From NCBI GenBank assembly GCA_963720735.1, contig CAVRGL010000002.1, positions 124,001-188,000 on the forward strand: a stretch of DNA of 64,000 bases, given 5' to 3'. Source of the DNA: JBBRHQ01 sp963720735. Lineage in GTDB: Bacteria > Actinomycetota > Thermoleophilia > Solirubrobacterales > 70-9. Position numbers and translations under genes: made by a program. The first letter of the stretch is position 1. Each line of letters begins with the position of its first letter. The notes under the pieces are model-generated. The model was not told the origin of the DNA, made no database searches, and worked only from the letters and a program-made list of their open reading frames with translations. Below are positions 25,533-33,084 of this stretch, piece by piece.

Positions 25533-25793
25533 CTAGGACTTGTAGTAGGCGGAGTTGATCTCCGCGTACTTCGCCCACTCGGCGGGGAGCTGGTCCTCGG
25601 CGAAGCAGGCGTCCACGGGGCAGGCCTCGACGCAGGCGTCGCAGTCGATGCACTCATCGGGATCGATGTGAAGCATCTCGACCGCGTCGTAGTCCGGCTC
25701 GTCGGGGGTCGGATGGATGCAGTCCACCGGGCAGACCTCGACGCACGAGTTGTCCTTCGTTCCGATGCAGGGTTCCGCGATGACGTAGGTCAA
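25533..25793 (-). CDS. Ferredoxin, 7Fe/8Fe bacterial type
   Basis: 86 residues from a TTG start at 25793, preceded by GAAGAAGG; the protein then begins with the standard TYVIAEPCIG of actinobacterial FdxA-type ferredoxins. Two Cys clusters are present: CIGTKDNSCVEVCPVDC and CIDCDACVEACPVDAC. The first lacks the compact CxxCxxC spacing, which favours a [3Fe-4S] plus a [4Fe-4S] cluster. Carries electrons in the cytosol. The frame is open upstream but holds no homologous sequence. Confidence 0.93.
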   Translation of the reverse strand: MTYVIAEPCIGTKDNSCVEVCPVDCIHPTPDEPDYDAVEMLHIDPDECIDCDACVEACPVDACFAEDQLPAEWAKYAEINSAYYKS

Positions 25794-25975
25794 TTCTGGC
25801 CTTCTTCTGAGAGTCGTCCTTACGGTGCCCGCCGGGCTGCGCCGGTCAAGCCGAGCGGCCATTTTACGGAGATGCTTGGCGGATGTCGGCCTGAAGCTCC
25901 GATCGCCGGCCAGGCGAAGCCAGCGACTAGGGTTGCGGCGATGCCGCGTGCCAGCGACCGGAGCCCGATCGAGCC

Positions 25976-26857
25976 ATGCTGCTGCTGACCGGCGCCACCG
26001 GCAGCATCGGCTCGCGCCTGCTGCCGCTGCTGCTCGAGCGCCCCGAGCCGGTTCGCTGCCTGGTGCGCGAGCCCCGGCGCCTCGGGCCGCGGCGGGTCGA
26101 TGTGCAGATCACCCTCGGCGACCTGGGCGAGCTGTCGGACCCCTACCGGCTGCGCCAGGCGTTGCGCGGCGTCGACACGGTGATCCACCTGGCGGCGACA
26201 ATCCGCGACCAGCCGCCCCGGCGCATCGAGGAGCTCAACGGCCTCGCCACGGTGCGGCTGGTGCGCGCCGCGGAGAAGGCGGGGGTGGAGCGCTTCATCT
26301 TCTTCTCGGCGCTCAACGCCAGCACCTTCCAGCGGACCCGCTTCTTCCGCGCCAAGGCACTGGCCGAGGTGGCGGTCAACTCGTCACCGCTGGAGACGAT
26401 CGTCTTCGCCCCCTCGATCGTCTATGACCACTCCGACCCCTGGATCACCCTGCTGCGGCGATTCTCCTTCCTCCCGGTGCTTCCGGTCGCCGGCTCCGGC
26501 AAGGCGCTCTACGAGCCGATCTGGGCCCAGGATGCGGCAAGCACCGTGACCGCCGCCCTCGACCGGGACGGCCGGGAGCGCTACGAGCTCGCCGGGCCTC
26601 AGGTCCTCAGCTACGACCAGATGTCGGACCTGGTCAGCCGCATAGCCGGGCGGCCGCGCCGCCTCGTCCACGTGCCGCTCCCCCTGGTCCGCTCCAGCCT
26701 GCTGACGCTGCGCCGGATCTTCGGCGAATCGGTCTTTGCCACCTGGGAGGAAGCCGAGCTGATGGAGGTCCCGATGGTCAGCGAGCGCGGCCCAGCCGAC
26801 GCCCGCGAGCTCGGCGTCGAGCCCCGCACAATGGCCGAGGTGCTGTCAAGCGGCTAG
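25976..26857 (+). CDS. NAD(P)-dependent epimerase/dehydratase-like (atypical SDR, NDUFA9-like)
   Basis: 293-residue atypical short-chain dehydrogenase. N-terminal nucleotide loop is LLLTGATGSIGSRLL; NmrA/NDUFA9-like features follow (LAATIRDQP, FFSALNAS). The Tyr-x-x-x-Lys pair is not clear, so it may bind cofactor without classic catalysis. Function in this organism unknown. Confidence 0.82.
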   Translation: MLLLTGATGSIGSRLLPLLLERPEPVRCLVREPRRLGPRRVDVQITLGDLGELSDPYRLRQALRGVDTVIHLAATIRDQPPRRIEELNGLATVRLVRAAEKAGVERFIFFSALNASTFQRTRFFRAKALAEVAVNSSPLETIVFAPSIVYDHSDPWITLLRRFSFLPVLPVAGSGKALYEPIWAQDAASTVTAALDRDGRERYELAGPQVLSYDQMSDLVSRIAGRPRRLVHVPLPLVRSSLLTLRRIFGESVFATWEEAELMEVPMVSERGPADARELGVEPRTMAEVLSSG

Positions 26858-26887
26858 GCGGCGGGCGGCGGCCCGGCCCCGGTCGAC

Positions 26888-26936
26888 GTCGAGTGGACGA
26901 AATCCTCTCCCCTGCTGCTGATTTCGGCCACTCGAC
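26888..26936. repeat. 49-bp hairpin palindrome, copy 1
   Basis: Left arm GTCGAGTGGACGAAATC (26888-26904), loop CTCTCCCCTGCTGCT, right arm GATTTCGGCCACTCGAC (26920-26936). 16 of 17 positions pair; position 10 is an A opposite G. It ends on the last base of the TAG stop of the DUF559 gene. Confidence 0.88.
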
Positions 26937-27904
26937 TACTGGGCCCGCTCGATGAGGAGTTGCCGGATCGAGTTGGCGAGAAGAGTCGGCTCGGATCCCA
27001 GCTGGGTCCAGGTGACGCGCACGGTCGACCATCCCGCGAGCAGAAGACGCTGATCACGGCGCTTGTCGTGCTCGACGCCGGAAGGCGTGGCGTGGAAGCG
27101 CGCCCCATCGACCTCGACGATCAGCCGCTCCGCGGGCCAGGCGAAGTCGGGGCGAATCTCAATCCCGTCCACGGCGATCGGGACGTTGACGGCTGGCGGG
27201 GGCAATCCCTCGGCGGCACAGAGTTGGAGGAACCGCCCCTCGAGTTCGCTCTCGGTCTGGAGCTGATCCGGGTCGAACTCAGCGAGTAGGCGACGAAGCC
27301 GAACTATGCCCCGGGGGCGCGAGATCCTGCCGGCCGATCGGTGGACTTCCCGGACATCCAGCAACCGGAGGACCTCAGCCTGCCGAAGCGCAGAGCGCAG
27401 CCGCCACTCCGGCAGGGCGCCGGCGAGATCTATCAGGGTGCGGGCCACGGAGGTGCAGGGGATCCGGGAGACCTCGATGCGATCGTCGGTGGTGAGTGAG
27501 CAGGCGTGCGCACGGATGCCCTCGACGGAGCGACCCCGCCCTTTGGGGGCGATCACGTCGATGACCGCGCGGCTGTCCGACAGAAGCCCCAACAGGCCCG
27601 CGGCCGAGCGATGCGAAACCACCGCTTGCTGACCGCAGGCCCGGGCGGCGGCGACCAAGCGACCTTCCCAGCTCAGCACGGGCGCGACGGCGTAGACGCC
27701 ATCGTGGATCCGGTGAAGTCTGCCGCAGGTCTCGCGCTGGACGACAGCGCTGCCGCTCAGCCCCAAAGCGATCAGCTGGCGCAGGGCGACGACGTTGTGT
27801 TGAGCGGCGGCTAGCCGTGCCACCTCCCGGTCGATGCCCCGCAGCGCAGGTCGAGTGGACGAAATCCTCTCCCCTGCTGCTGATTTCTGCCACTCGACGG
27901 GCAT
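26936..27904 (-). CDS. AbiEi-type N-terminal domain + DUF559 PD-(D/E)XK-like endonuclease, flanked by palindromes
   Basis: 322 residues. The N-terminal part (about 28-110) matches the AbiEi antitoxin-like winged-helix unit (LRQLIALGLS, GRLHRIHDGVYAVAP, VSHRSAAGLLGL). The C-terminal part is a Vsr/DUF559 nuclease core: RPDFAWP, IVEVDGARFH and DKRRDQRLLLAGWSTVRVTW give the expected D...ExD and basic residues. A 49-bp hairpin lies within the first 20 codons and an almost identical one ends exactly at the stop codon. Start is uncertain: ATG 27904 reads through the palindrome, and GTG 27823 would remove residues conserved in relatives. Function as defence, repair or element mobility is open. Confidence 0.85.
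   Translation of the reverse strand: MPVEWQKSAAGERISSTRPALRGIDREVARLAAAQHNVVALRQLIALGLSGSAVVQRETCGRLHRIHDGVYAVAPVLSWEGRLVAAARACGQQAVVSHRSAAGLLGLLSDSRAVIDVIAPKGRGRSVEGIRAHACSLTTDDRIEVSRIPCTSVARTLIDLAGALPEWRLRSALRQAEVLRLLDVREVHRSAGRISRPRGIVRLRRLLAEFDPDQLQTESELEGRFLQLCAAEGLPPPAVNVPIAVDGIEIRPDFAWPAERLIVEVDGARFHATPSGVEHDKRRDQRLLLAGWSTVRVTWTQLGSEPTLLANSIRQLLIERAQ
27850..27898. repeat. 49-bp hairpin palindrome, copy 2
   Basis: Same orientation as copy 1 and 48 of 49 bases identical, including the whole 15-base loop; the single change (T for G at 27888) adds one more mismatch to the stem. With copy 1 it forms direct repeats around the DUF559 gene. Confidence 0.88.
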
Positions 27905-27974
27905 GGCGGCCCAGGTTGCCCCGGCGCCCGTCGCCTGTGGCGCGCTGAAGGTGAGGAGAGTGCCTCAGAACGCG

Positions 27975-28007
27975 CGAGAGGCCCGGGCGCACCGCCCGGG
28001 CCTCTCG
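27975..28007 (-). terminator. Hairpin terminator after groEL
   Basis: Perfect 15-bp stem CGAGAGGCCCGGGCG with a 3-base loop, 40 bases past the groEL stop. No T-run follows, so it is a GC-rich hairpin of the kind common in actinobacteria. Confidence 0.7.
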
Positions 28008-28046
28008 AAGCCACTCGCCTGTTGCGACGAGGATGGCACAGCGTGG

Positions 28047-29681
28047 CTACATCATCCCGCCCATGTCGGGCATGCCACCGCCGGGCATCGCCGCCCCCTC
28101 CTTCTCGGGGGGCTCGGCGACGATCGCCTCGGTGGTGAGGATGTTCTTGGCGATCGAGGCGGCGTTCTGCAGGGCAGAGCGCGTGACCATGGTGGGGTCG
28201 ATCACCCCGGCCTTGATCAGGTCGCCGTAATCGCCGGTGTCGGCGTTGAGGCCCTCTCCGGCCTTCAGGTCGCGCACCTTGTTGACTACGACCGAGCCCT
28301 CCAGGCCGCTGTTCTCGGCGATCTGGCGGACTGGCTCCTCGAGCGCGCGGTGGATGATCCTCGCACCGGTCTGCTCGTCAGGGTCGTCGAAGGAGTCGAC
28401 GTCGAGCGAGTTCTGCGCGTTCAGCAGGGCAACCCCGCCTCCCGGCACCACTCCCTCCTCCAGCGCCGCCCGGGTCGCCTGAAGAGCGTCCTCGACGCGA
28501 TGCTTCTTCTCCTTCATCTCGGTCTCGGTCGCGGCGCCGACCTTGACCACCGCGACACCACCGGCCAGCTTGGCGAGACGCTCCTGGAGCTTCTCACGAT
28601 CGAAGTCGGAGTCGGTGTTCTCGATCTCCTGCTTGATCTGCTTGATCCGGCCCTTGATGTCGTCGCTGTCACCGGCGCCGTCGATGATCGTGGTCGTGTC
28701 CTTGGAGACGACCACGCGACGGGCCTTGCCGAGCTGGGAGAGCTGGGTGTTCTCCAGCTTCAGGCCCATCTCCTCGGTGATCACTTCGCCACCGGTGAGG
28801 ACTCCGATGTCCTCGAGCATCCGCTTGCGGCGATCGCCGAAGCCCGGCGCCTTGACCGCGACCCCTGTGAAGGTGCCGCGGAGCTTGTTGACGACCAGGG
28901 TCGCCAGGCACTCGCCCTCGACGTCCTCGGCAACGATCAGCAGCGGCTTACCACCCTGCATCACCTGCTCGAGCACCGGCAGCACGTCGCGGACCGAGCC
29001 GATCTTCTGGTTGGCGATCAGCACGTAGGGCTCCTCCAGCACCGCCTCCATGCGGTCCTGGTCGGTGACCATGTAGGGCGAGATGTAGCCCTTGTCGAAC
29101 TGCATGCCCTCGGTGAACTCGAGCTCCATGCCGAAGGTCTGGCCTTCCTCGACGTTGACGACGCCGTCCTTGCCGACCTTCTCGATCGCATCGGCGATCA
29201 CGTCGCCGATCTCCTCATCCGCCGCGGAGATCGCCGCGACGCGCGAGATCTGGTCCTTGCCGGAGACCTCCTTCGACTGCTTCTCGCGGAGGTTCTCGAC
29301 GACCTCATCGACCGCCTTCTCGATCCCTCGGCGAAGCGCCAGCGGGTTGGCCCCGGCGGCGACGTTCTTCAGTCCCTGGTGGACGATGATCTGTGCCAGC
29401 AGGGTGGCCGTCGTGGTGCCGTCGCCGGCGACGTCGTTGGTCGCTGTGGCGACCTCGCGGACGAGCTGCGCCCCCTGGTTCTCGAAGACGTCCTCGACCT
29501 CGATCTCGCGGGCAATGGTGACCCCGTCGTTGGTGATCGTCGGGGCGCCGAACTTCTTGTCGAGCACGACGTAGCGCCCCTTCGGGCCAAGCGTGACCTT
29601 GACCGCGTTGGCGACGGCGTCGACTCCGTCCTGGAGCGCCTTACGGGCCTCCTCTTGGTACTTCAGCTCCTTGTGAGCCAT
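28047..29681 (-). CDS. groEL: Chaperonin GroEL (Hsp60)
   Basis: 544 residues, the ring-forming ATPase chaperonin that folds cytosolic proteins with GroES. ATP-site motif DGTTTATLLAQ, the apical KAPGFGDRRK strand, PGGGVAL and the Gly/Met-rich flexible tail MPGGGMPDMGGMM are all present. Second gene of the groES-groEL unit; the 89-base gap is unusually long because it holds a double-hairpin repeat. A Met-Gly tail points to a main housekeeping chaperonin rather than the His-rich actinobacterial paralogue. Confidence 0.98.
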   Translation of the reverse strand: MAHKELKYQEEARKALQDGVDAVANAVKVTLGPKGRYVVLDKKFGAPTITNDGVTIAREIEVEDVFENQGAQLVREVATATNDVAGDGTTTATLLAQIIVHQGLKNVAAGANPLALRRGIEKAVDEVVENLREKQSKEVSGKDQISRVAAISAADEEIGDVIADAIEKVGKDGVVNVEEGQTFGMELEFTEGMQFDKGYISPYMVTDQDRMEAVLEEPYVLIANQKIGSVRDVLPVLEQVMQGGKPLLIVAEDVEGECLATLVVNKLRGTFTGVAVKAPGFGDRRKRMLEDIGVLTGGEVITEEMGLKLENTQLSQLGKARRVVVSKDTTTIIDGAGDSDDIKGRIKQIKQEIENTDSDFDREKLQERLAKLAGGVAVVKVGAATETEMKEKKHRVEDALQATRAALEEGVVPGGGVALLNAQNSLDVDSFDDPDEQTGARIIHRALEEPVRQIAENSGLEGSVVVNKVRDLKAGEGLNADTGDYGDLIKAGVIDPTMVTRSALQNAASIAKNILTTEAIVAEPPEKEGAAMPGGGMPDMGGMM

Positions 29682-29709
29682 CCTTTGGTTCCTCCTAAAT
29701 GGGAATCTC

Positions 29710-29764
29710 TTGCGGCGGCTTAGCCGCCTTACATGCCTGTGCCGGCGCTAACACCGCGCCGGCC
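29710..29764. repeat. 55-bp double-hairpin repeat, copy B, between groES and groEL
   Basis: Same two stem-loops as copy A at 3881-3935, with TTA in place of TAC in the first loop. Because it lies inside the groES-groEL transcript, it could act as an mRNA stability or attenuation element. Confidence 0.85.
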
Positions 29765-29770
29765 AAACAG

Positions 29771-30058
29771 CTATCCGACCTTGGCGAGGACGTCGGACTC
29801 ACGCAGCACGAGCAGGTCGTCGTCCTCGACGGTGACCTCGGTGCCGCCGTACTTCGAATAGAGGACCTCGTCGCCCTCGCTGACGTCGAGCGGACGGCGG
29901 CTGCCGTCTTCGTTGATCGCGCCGTCGCCGACCGCGACGACCGTACCCTTCTGTGGCTTCTCCTTCGCCGTGTCGGGAAGGACGATGCCGCTGGCGGTCG
30001 TCTCCTCCTCGTCAAGCGGCTTGACGATCAGCCGGTCCCCGAGGGGCTTCAGCTTCAT
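29771..30058 (-). CDS. groES: Co-chaperonin GroES (Hsp10)
   Basis: 95 residues, the lid of the GroEL cage. Opens with LKPLGDRLIVKPLDEEE, contains the mobile loop ETTASGIVLPDTAKEKPQ and the EGDEVLYSKYGGTEV barrel strand. ATG at 30058. First gene of the heat-shock unit; a CIRCE operator lies 54 bases upstream of the start, so HrcA control is expected. Confidence 0.97.
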   Translation of the reverse strand: MKLKPLGDRLIVKPLDEEETTASGIVLPDTAKEKPQKGTVVAVGDGAINEDGSRRPLDVSEGDEVLYSKYGGTEVTVEDDDLLVLRESDVLAKVG

Positions 30059-30111
30059 TCGTTCTACCTCCGTCTGTCAGAAGTTTTCATGACTCTGCGC
30101 CTTCCGGCGGC

Positions 30112-30138
30112 TTGGCACTCTACATATGAGAGTGCCAG
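30112..30138. promoter_or_regulatory. CIRCE operator (HrcA binding site)
   Basis: TTGGCACTC-N9-GAGTGCCAG, differing slightly from the consensus TTAGCACTC-N9-GAGTGCTAA. It lies just upstream of groES and predicts repression by HrcA with release on heat shock. Confidence 0.9.
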
Positions 30139-30149
30139 AGCGCAACCAA
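30121..30149 (-). promoter_or_regulatory. Candidate groES promoter overlapping CIRCE
   Basis: On the minus strand TTGGTT and TATGTA are spaced by 17 bases, and the -10 box falls in the CIRCE spacer. This placement would let HrcA block RNA polymerase. Judged by eye only. Confidence 0.45.
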
Positions 30150-30208
30150 GGATAGCCACAAATCCTGCGAGTCTGTGCAGAAATCTGAGCGACGACGACT
30201 CAGGGGCG

Positions 30209-30682
30209 CTACCCGGCGCCCAGGAGCCGGCACCCGAGCAGCCGCGCCATCCCCTCGCCGCCTCGCGCCATCACCCAGTCGTGGTTCCACTCGAACACCG
30301 GCCTGGCGATCGGGGCCAGCAGGTTCATCCAGGCCTTGGTGGTGCGGACGTCCCAGTCGTAGACGACCGCGGTCAGCCCGTCCACCTCAAACAATCGCCA
30401 GGTGCCGGTGCCGGTCAGCTCACCCACGGCACGCCCCGCCATCAGGTGAGGCGGCTCGACCCGCTCGGTGGTCACCTCGAAGGAGATCTCGTACGGCAGC
30501 CGGCTGCGCCAGACCAGCCGCGAGACCGTCCCCACACCGCTCGGGTCCCCGGTTCTCAGCTCGTCCGCGGCCTCGACCCCGCGCCACCAGCTCGGCCAGC
30601 TCACCTGGTCGTGGATCGCATCCCAGACGGGTTGGCACGGCGACTCGAGCAGCCAGGTCGTTAGGAAGCGATATGCGGCCAC
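30209..30682 (-). CDS. SRPBCC (START-like) family protein
   Basis: 157 residues of the polyketide-cyclase/START-like helix-grip fold: AAYRFLTTWLLESPCQPVWD opening strand, the SWPSWWRGV motif and a long C-terminal helix (PVFEWNHDWVMARGGEGMAR). Binds a hydrophobic ligand in related proteins; the ligand is unknown here. GTG start. Confidence 0.85.
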   Translation of the reverse strand: MAAYRFLTTWLLESPCQPVWDAIHDQVSWPSWWRGVEAADELRTGDPSGVGTVSRLVWRSRLPYEISFEVTTERVEPPHLMAGRAVGELTGTGTWRLFEVDGLTAVVYDWDVRTTKAWMNLLAPIARPVFEWNHDWVMARGGEGMARLLGCRLLGAG

Positions 30683-30718
30683 GTCACCGGACTCCTACGC
30701 ACCCGTCCCGTGAGCCGA

Positions 30719-31123
30719 TCAGTTCTGCGACGGCGTCTCGCCGTTGCCGAAATGGGAGGCCGCGGGCTCGAGGATCTGCGAGAAGCGGATCACCGTGACG
30801 ATGTCCTCCTCGCCGATCGCGCGGCCATAGATCTTCTCCAGGAAGCTGACCGTCTCCTCGAGGCGGCGGAACTCCGGGTTGTCGTGCTCGATGTCCCGGG
30901 GCGAGATCTCGCTGACCCGCTTCACCTCGACGTCGTCGATCACCGCCGCGAAGATCTTCTCGCGGGGGCTGTGGCGGAAGCCCACCGTGACCCAGACGAC
31001 CTGGCCGCGCTCGTACTTGCGGCTCTTGTCGCCCATCCGGATCGTCGCCGTCTTGCGACCGCGCTTCAGCTGGTCCACGAAGACCGCCGAGTAGAAGTTG
31101 AGAACGTAGATGCCGCCCCTCAT
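30719..31123 (-). CDS. ASCH-domain (PUA-like) protein
   Basis: 134-residue PUA-like fold. It has the ASCH-type GRKTATIRMGDKSRKYERGQ region with basic residues suited to RNA binding, then a strand KIFAAVIDDVEVK. Proposed role: RNA-related regulation or nucleotide/RNA modification. Transcribed after pcm, separated by 50 bases. Confidence 0.8.
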   Translation of the reverse strand: MRGGIYVLNFYSAVFVDQLKRGRKTATIRMGDKSRKYERGQVVWVTVGFRHSPREKIFAAVIDDVEVKRVSEISPRDIEHDNPEFRRLEETVSFLEKIYGRAIGEEDIVTVIRFSQILEPAASHFGNGETPSQN

Positions 31124-31173
31124 GGCGCTGCGAGCGTACCCGACGCGGCGTGCTCCGACAGGCGGATCGCCCG

Positions 31174-31830
31174 CTAGAAGCCCTCTTCGCCGATCAGCGG
31201 GACGAAGCGACAGGGGCCGATCACCGCGCTCTGAAAGCCCTCTCCCGAGCGGATGAACACGGTCAGCATGTCGACGTCGTCGGAGGAGAGCGGCACCACC
31301 AGGCGCCCATCGTCGCCGAGCTGCGCCAACAGGGCGGGCGGCGGGGCCGGCGCCGTCGCGTGGACAGCGATCGCGTCGAACGGCGCACGCTCAGGCAGGC
31401 CTCGGCTGCCGTCACCGACCAGCACCTCGACATTGGTGGCGCCGTGGGAGCGCAGGACCCCGCGCGCGCCCTCGGCCAGCGCTGCGTGACGCTCGATCGT
31501 GATCACCTCGGAGGCCAATCCCGAGAGGACGGCGGCGGAGTAGCCCGATCCGGTGCCGACCTCGAGGACCCGCTCCGTTCCACTGAGGGCGAGTGCCTGG
31601 CAGATCGCGGCGACGATCCACGGCTGCGAGATCGTCTGCCCCTCGGCGATCGGCAGGGCGGCATCGGCATAGGCGCGCGATCGCTGGCCCTCCTCGACGA
31701 AGTCCTCGCGCGGGACCCTGCCCATCGCGGCCAGGACCCGCTCGTCGACGATCCCGCGCTCGCGCAGCTGGCGATCGACCATCCGCTGCCGCTCGGCCGC
31801 GAACCCCCCGCCCTCGGTGCCGGTGCCCAC
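31174..31830 (-). CDS. pcm: Protein-L-isoaspartate O-methyltransferase
   Basis: 218 residues. Repairs damaged Asp/Asn by methylating L-isoaspartate with SAM. The family signature GQTISQPWIV and SAM motif LEVGTGSGYSAA (89-100) are present, as is the post-motif GDGSRGLPERAPFDAI. Last but one in a run of minus-strand genes from the Crp gene, with a 7-base gap to the SnoaL gene upstream, so co-transcription is likely. Confidence 0.93.
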   Translation of the reverse strand: MGTGTEGGGFAAERQRMVDRQLRERGIVDERVLAAMGRVPREDFVEEGQRSRAYADAALPIAEGQTISQPWIVAAICQALALSGTERVLEVGTGSGYSAAVLSGLASEVITIERHAALAEGARGVLRSHGATNVEVLVGDGSRGLPERAPFDAIAVHATAPAPPPALLAQLGDDGRLVVPLSSDDVDMLTVFIRSGEGFQSAVIGPCRFVPLIGEEGF

Positions 31831-31837
31831 GCCGCGC

Positions 31838-32239
31838 CTACCCCGAGAGGCCGGCGACTTCGAGGGCCTTGTCGCGCTCCATGTATGGCGCGACCCGCAC
31901 GACCTTCCCGCCCTCGACCCGGTACAGCGCTGCCGTCTCGGTCTCGACCACCGCCCCGCTCTCCTTGCCCCTGCCGGCCTCGTGCCAGAAGACGACCACC
32001 TGGTCGCCTGCGTCGAAGAATTCGGTGGCCTCGAGCGTATGCGTCTCCCAGGCGCCGGCTCCCTCGAGCAGCCCGGCGATCACCTCCTCGTGACCCCGGA
32101 ATGCCCGTCCCTCGTAGAGGCCCCCGACGGTCCCGTGCCACTCGACCTCGGGGTCGAGAAGCTCGAGCGCCGCCGGATAGTCGCCGTTGCAATAGGCCTC
32201 GCACATGGCCCGCACGATCTCGACGTCCCCGTGCGCCAA
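31838..32239 (-). CDS. SnoaL-like protein, third of three in tandem
   Basis: 133 residues, NTF2 fold. Begins DVEIVRAMCEAYCNGDYPAAL with the conserved DPEVEWHGTV strand. No catalytic residues can be assigned. Eight bases from the preceding paralogue. Confidence 0.83.
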   Translation of the reverse strand: MAHGDVEIVRAMCEAYCNGDYPAALELLDPEVEWHGTVGGLYEGRAFRGHEEVIAGLLEGAGAWETHTLEATEFFDAGDQVVVFWHEAGRGKESGAVVETETAALYRVEGGKVVRVAPYMERDKALEVAGLSG

Positions 32240-32247
32240 ACCAACCC

Positions 32248-32634
32248 CTACTCCGCCACCCCGGCGGCGGCCAGGGCTTCGTCGCGGTCGGCGAACACCC
32301 GGGCATGGGAGATCAGACCATCGCGCACCGTGAACAGCGTCACTGCCGCGTCCTCGGTCGCGACGCCGCTGGTCTTTCCCTTGCCGCCGTGGCGCCAGAG
32401 GAGCACGACCTTCTCGCCTGCGTCGATCAGCCTCTCGCTCTCGAACCAGTAGTCGTCGAATTCCTCCATCCAGACGACCATCTGCTCGGCCACCCCCGCC
32501 CGCCCGTGGTACGGACCGGCCACGAGCGGCTGGAAGACGACGTCCTCGGAGTAGCAGGAGAGCGCGCCCTCAGCGTCCCCTTCCTGGAAGGCATCAATCA
32601 TCGCCCGGACGATTTCGACATCGTTCGGCGCCAC
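32248..32634 (-). CDS. SnoaL-like protein, second of three in tandem
   Basis: 128 residues. Begins DVEIVRAMIDAFQEGDAEGAL and shares GRAGVAEQM and GEKVVLLWRHGGKGK with its neighbours. Only 4 bases from the upstream paralogue. Reaction unknown. Confidence 0.83.
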   Translation of the reverse strand: MAPNDVEIVRAMIDAFQEGDAEGALSCYSEDVVFQPLVAGPYHGRAGVAEQMVVWMEEFDDYWFESERLIDAGEKVVLLWRHGGKGKTSGVATEDAAVTLFTVRDGLISHARVFADRDEALAAAGVAE

Positions 32635-32638
32635 GGGG

Positions 32639-33073
32639 CTACCCGGAGAGCCTGGCGGCTTCCATCGCCTCCTCCGTGGTGGCGAAACCCTGGAGGCGGA
32701 CGATCAGGTCGTCGCGGAACCAGAAGACATCGGTCTCGTCGAACTCCGCGGGGACATCACTGCCCCGTCCCGTGGCCCGGACCCTCGCCCGGACGACGAC
32801 CGCATGGCCGAGATCGGTGAACTCGAGCGGCTCCCAACGGATCTCCGCGAAGACCTCCTGGGTCTTCTGCCAGAACCCCTTGGCCTCGTCGCGGCCGAAG
32901 TAGACCTTTCCGTCGGGCAGGTCGGGGCGCTCGTGGAGCTCGAAGCTCGGCGCCAGGCCGGCCCAGGCTTCCGGCGCCACCACTTCGGGATCGACGAACT
33001 CCTCGCCGGTGCGGCCCATCATGTTGATCGCCTCGAAGCTGCGGCGGACCAGCTCGAGGTTCTGTTCCGACAT
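32639..33073 (-). CDS. SnoaL-like protein, first of three in tandem
   Basis: 144 residues, opening NLELVRRSFEAINMMGRTGEEF. More divergent than the other two copies. Eleven bases from the Crp-family regulator gene upstream, which suggests that the regulator and the three SnoaL genes form one transcript. Confidence 0.83.
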   Translation of the reverse strand: MSEQNLELVRRSFEAINMMGRTGEEFVDPEVVAPEAWAGLAPSFELHERPDLPDGKVYFGRDEAKGFWQKTQEVFAEIRWEPLEFTDLGHAVVVRARVRATGRGSDVPAEFDETDVFWFRDDLIVRLQGFATTEEAMEAARLSG

Positions 33074-33084
33074 CTCCGCCGCCC

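Noticed and set aside
26888..27898. The 49-bp palindromes as ordinary Rho-independent terminators
   Set aside because: They have no T-run, one lies at the beginning of a gene, their arms are conserved at every position between distant copies, and the loop is too long. A terminator function for copies 1 and 3 is still possible in addition.
26936..27904. The DUF559 gene as a complete type IV toxin-antitoxin system
   Set aside because: The AbiEi-like domain is fused to a nuclease and no AbiEii-type nucleotidyltransferase toxin gene is adjacent.
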